Positions 61,709-64,000 of a DNA stretch of 64,000 bases are shown here, piece after piece. Numbering within the stretch: the stretch's first letter is position 1; each line of letters begins with the position of its first letter. The stretch lies in contig NSJX01000008.1 of the NCBI GenBank assembly GCA_002286715.1, positions 645,630 to 709,629 on the forward strand, given 5' to 3'. Origin of the DNA: Dentipellis sp. KUC8613 (taxonomy: Eukaryota; Basidiomycota; Agaricomycetes; Russulales; Hericiaceae). The position numbers were made by a program, and so were the translations under genes. The notes under the pieces are model-generated. The model did no database searches, was not told the DNA's origin, and saw only the letters and a program-made list of their open reading frames with translations.

Positions 61709-63883
61709 ATGGCATCTTCAGTCTTCTACAAGTTCAGGTCTCAGAGAGACGAGTCGCGGGTGACCTTCGACGGCACAGGCATATCTGTGTTTGACTTGAA
61801 AAAGGAGATCATTCTGGCGAATAACCTTGGTAAAGCTAACGACTTTGATCTCGCTGTTCTCGACAAGTCGTCGGGTGAAGGTACGCTTCTTGCTTCTCGC
61901 ATCCTCATGCTTTGTCATTCAGCTCGTCTGCCCGTTTATTCCAGAGTTCAAGGATGATTCCCATATCATTCCTAGGTCGTCGTCGGTGATTGTGAAGCGG
62001 GTCCCTGCCGCACGGCCAGGCAAGGGTAAAGCTGCCATGTACATCGGTGCAGTGGGCAGTGCCGCGTCGTCATCAGACGCAGCTAGCAAATCTGGCGGTT
62101 CTGGCGGCAGCGGGAGCTCATGGTACAAGGGCACAATGTCTAAACGATTCGACAGCAAAGACGAGCATCGCAAGGACGAGCACCCACCTCAAAAGCCGGC
62201 TGCAGTACGTTTTTCATTCAAACTCCACACTAAGCCAGCCCACCACTGACGCTTCTATAGGCACCATTGGTACCCGCGATCGCAACGGGCGACGAAAGCG
62301 CCGCCATGAACGCTATGTTTCAAGCACAAGCTGCAAACTGGGAGGAGACCCAGGAGAAAATGTCACAGTTGGTGTCGCGTCATGCGATTTCCTTGTATCG
62401 TGTAGTAGTCGTGTCTAATGAACGCATTCATTCTATGTTTGGCCCTTTCGCTTCTCTGTATGTGTAGTGCACAACGTATCTACACTAATACTCGCGGTAC
62501 CGGTTTCAATCGTGGAGGGAAGCCGTTCACTCCCCATCACCATCAGCAACCCGAGCGACCTTTACCTCCTAGCTACGTCTGTTATAGATGTGGACAGAAA
62601 GGTATGTCTCGTGTTTCATGCAACCAAACGAAGGCTGATCCTGTTCAAAGGGCACTGGATTCAGGATTGTCCCACAAACAACGACAGGGACTTCGATCAT
62701 AAGCCTCGTATCAAGCGGACGACAGGTATTCCCCGGAGTTTCCTCAAGGCGGTCGACAACCCTGCCGGAAACCAAATTGGACATGGCGTCATGGTGACGC
62801 CCGAAGGCGGCTACGTCGTTGCCCAACCTGACTCGTGAGTACGGTCGTATTTCCTCACGGGCTTCATTTTTAAGCGTTCCTGCACAGTGCATCCTGGCAA
62901 AAGCAAGTGATGCGTCCCAAAGGCCTGACTGAGACCGACATCCGAGAACGGCCGTCGAAAGACCCGTCTATCGTGTGCTCCATAGATAATACAATATTTC
63001 GTGATGCGGTCAAGACGCCGTGTTGTGAGAAGACATTCTGCGAGGAGTGCATCCAGACGTATCTGCTGGAAAAAGACTTCATCTGCCCCAGCTGCGGCAC
63101 GAAGATCGCATCGCTCGACAAGCTCGTCATGGACAAGCCGACCCGGGCACGAGTGGCCGACTACATCGAGAGGGAGATCGAGGCCAGCAGGAAGGAGGAG
63201 GATGGCACCACGAATAACGGGACGCCCGTGCAGAGCACCAACCATGTAAGTCCTTTTCCTTTTTCCTTCCGGATGCTCGCCTCACCGCGTCTTTCGATGT
63301 AATATAGACACCCCAGCCTGAATCAACCACCGCTGACCCTCAGCAACAACAACAGCAACAGCAGCAACAGCAACAGCCGAACGACTTCTACTCCGAACAA
63401 GGCCAGCTCGCCGACGACCTGTCCATGTCGCAAATGATCGTCGACAACATCCCGCAGCTGCAAGCCCAGGTGGCCCAAATATCCGCCATGCTCCAAGACC
63501 CGACGCTGCCGAACCACGTGCGGCACAAGACCGAGATGCAGCACCAACAGCTGCAGGTCCAGCTCTCGCAGGCGCAGACGATGGCCGCCGTGCTCGCCGC
63601 GGCGCAGATGCAGGCCGCGCAGGTGCAGGCGCAGGTGCAGCAGGTGCCCGGGCCGAGCACGGGCGTGTACGGCGGGGGCGTGCAGTATGGGCAAGGGCAC
63701 GGGCAGCAGGGTGGCATGTGGGGCGGCGGCCAGTTTTCGAACCAGCAGCCTGCGAGCCACGAGTCGGCGTACCAGCGCCTGCCGCTCAACAACCGCAGGC
63801 GGAACCTCAAGCGCGACCGGCCGTCTGACTTCCTGGAGATCGCGGGCCAGAACGACGGGAAGGTGGCGAGGTATTGGGAGTAG
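61709..63883 (+). CDS. MPE1: Cleavage and polyadenylation factor subunit Mpe1 (RBBP6 family)
   Basis: Seven exons (61709-61880, 61945-62204, 62261-62367, 62468-62601, 62651-62834, 62888-63245, 63308-63883) give 596 residues. Domains come in the family order. The N-terminal DWNN ubiquitin-like domain starts MASSVFYKFRSQRDESRVTF, with DLKKEIILANNLG. A CCHC zinc knuckle is YVCYRCGQKGHWIQDCP, followed by RTTGIPRSFL. A RING/U-box-like finger is CSIDNTIFRDAVKTPCCEKTFCEECIQTYLL with ICPSC. The C terminus is Gln-rich, with a CAA/CAG-coded tract near 63343-63377, and Gly/Gln-rich. Mpe1 is a subunit of the polymerase/nuclease module of CPF, needed for pre-mRNA cleavage and poly(A) addition in the nucleus. 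The ending RRRNLKRDRPSDFLEIAG is typical of fungal Mpe1. Confidence 0.93.
63343..63377 (+). repeat. CAA/CAG repeat coding polyglutamine
   Basis: A mixed caacag array at the start of the last MPE1 exon encodes about twelve consecutive glutamines. Confidence 0.8.
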
Positions 63884-64000
63884 ATGGCGCGGGCGGCGTT
63901 GGGGCAATTGGGTTTTTGCCCTTTTGTACCCTCGCTGGGCGCTTGGGCTGGCGAAATGTGGGAACTTGATGGCGGCGAGGTGCGGGAGGCGGCGAAGTGG

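Overview
The window is nuclear DNA of a filamentous basidiomycete, most likely a mushroom-forming Agaricomycete. Genes are split by many 45-70 bp introns with GT..AG ends and CTGAC/CTAAC-like branch sites, coding exons are GC-rich, and several families are typical of that group: the small secreted 'LTNAERL' proteins, DUF7918 proteins, a GH18 chitinase of the mushroom type and DOPA 4,5-dioxygenase. No prokaryotic, viral or CRISPR features were seen. Most gene models below were rebuilt by joining exons by eye; where I give lengths, the summed exons are divisible by three. Exon borders may be off by a base or two.

Layout. 1-1.8 kb: no gene. 1.8-6.3 kb: an Nro1/Ett1-like nuclear protein (+) and an SLC25 mitochondrial carrier (-). 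6.3-8.0 kb: small unrecognised minus-strand genes. 8.0-10.7 kb: apparently non-coding. 10.7-20.6 kb: a small secreted protein, COQ3, a five-finger CCCH protein (ZC3H3-like), a GH18 chitinase and, on the minus strand, a five-exon EMC5 gene. 21.7-27.1 kb: a Ser/Thr/Pro-rich single-pass membrane protein, a 1,062 bp transposon-like element with perfect 8 bp target duplications, and a type I membrane protein. 27.4-39.5 kb: Arp2, pyridoxal kinase, a 1,732-residue protein with three START-like modules, and a LisH/Flo8-SSDP-like regulator. 40.5-61.3 kb: five members of one family (DUF7918-like), three apparently intact and two broken, interspersed with a coiled-coil protein, a ROG1-like lipase, an Inp2/vezatin-like membrane protein, an HNH-like fragment, DOPA dioxygenase and cystathionine beta-synthase. 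61.7-63.9 kb: MPE1, an mRNA 3'-end processing factor.

Most genes are unlinked housekeeping functions: coenzyme Q, PLP supply, sulfur amino acids, actin branching, ER membrane insertion and mRNA 3'-end formation. The striking local feature is the DUF7918-like group. Every copy ends in a short tail combining a consensus SUMO-acceptor site (V-K-x-E) with a SUMO-interacting motif (V/T-I-D-L-T). One copy has lost its 5' half and another carries an in-frame stop, which indicates repeated local duplication and decay.
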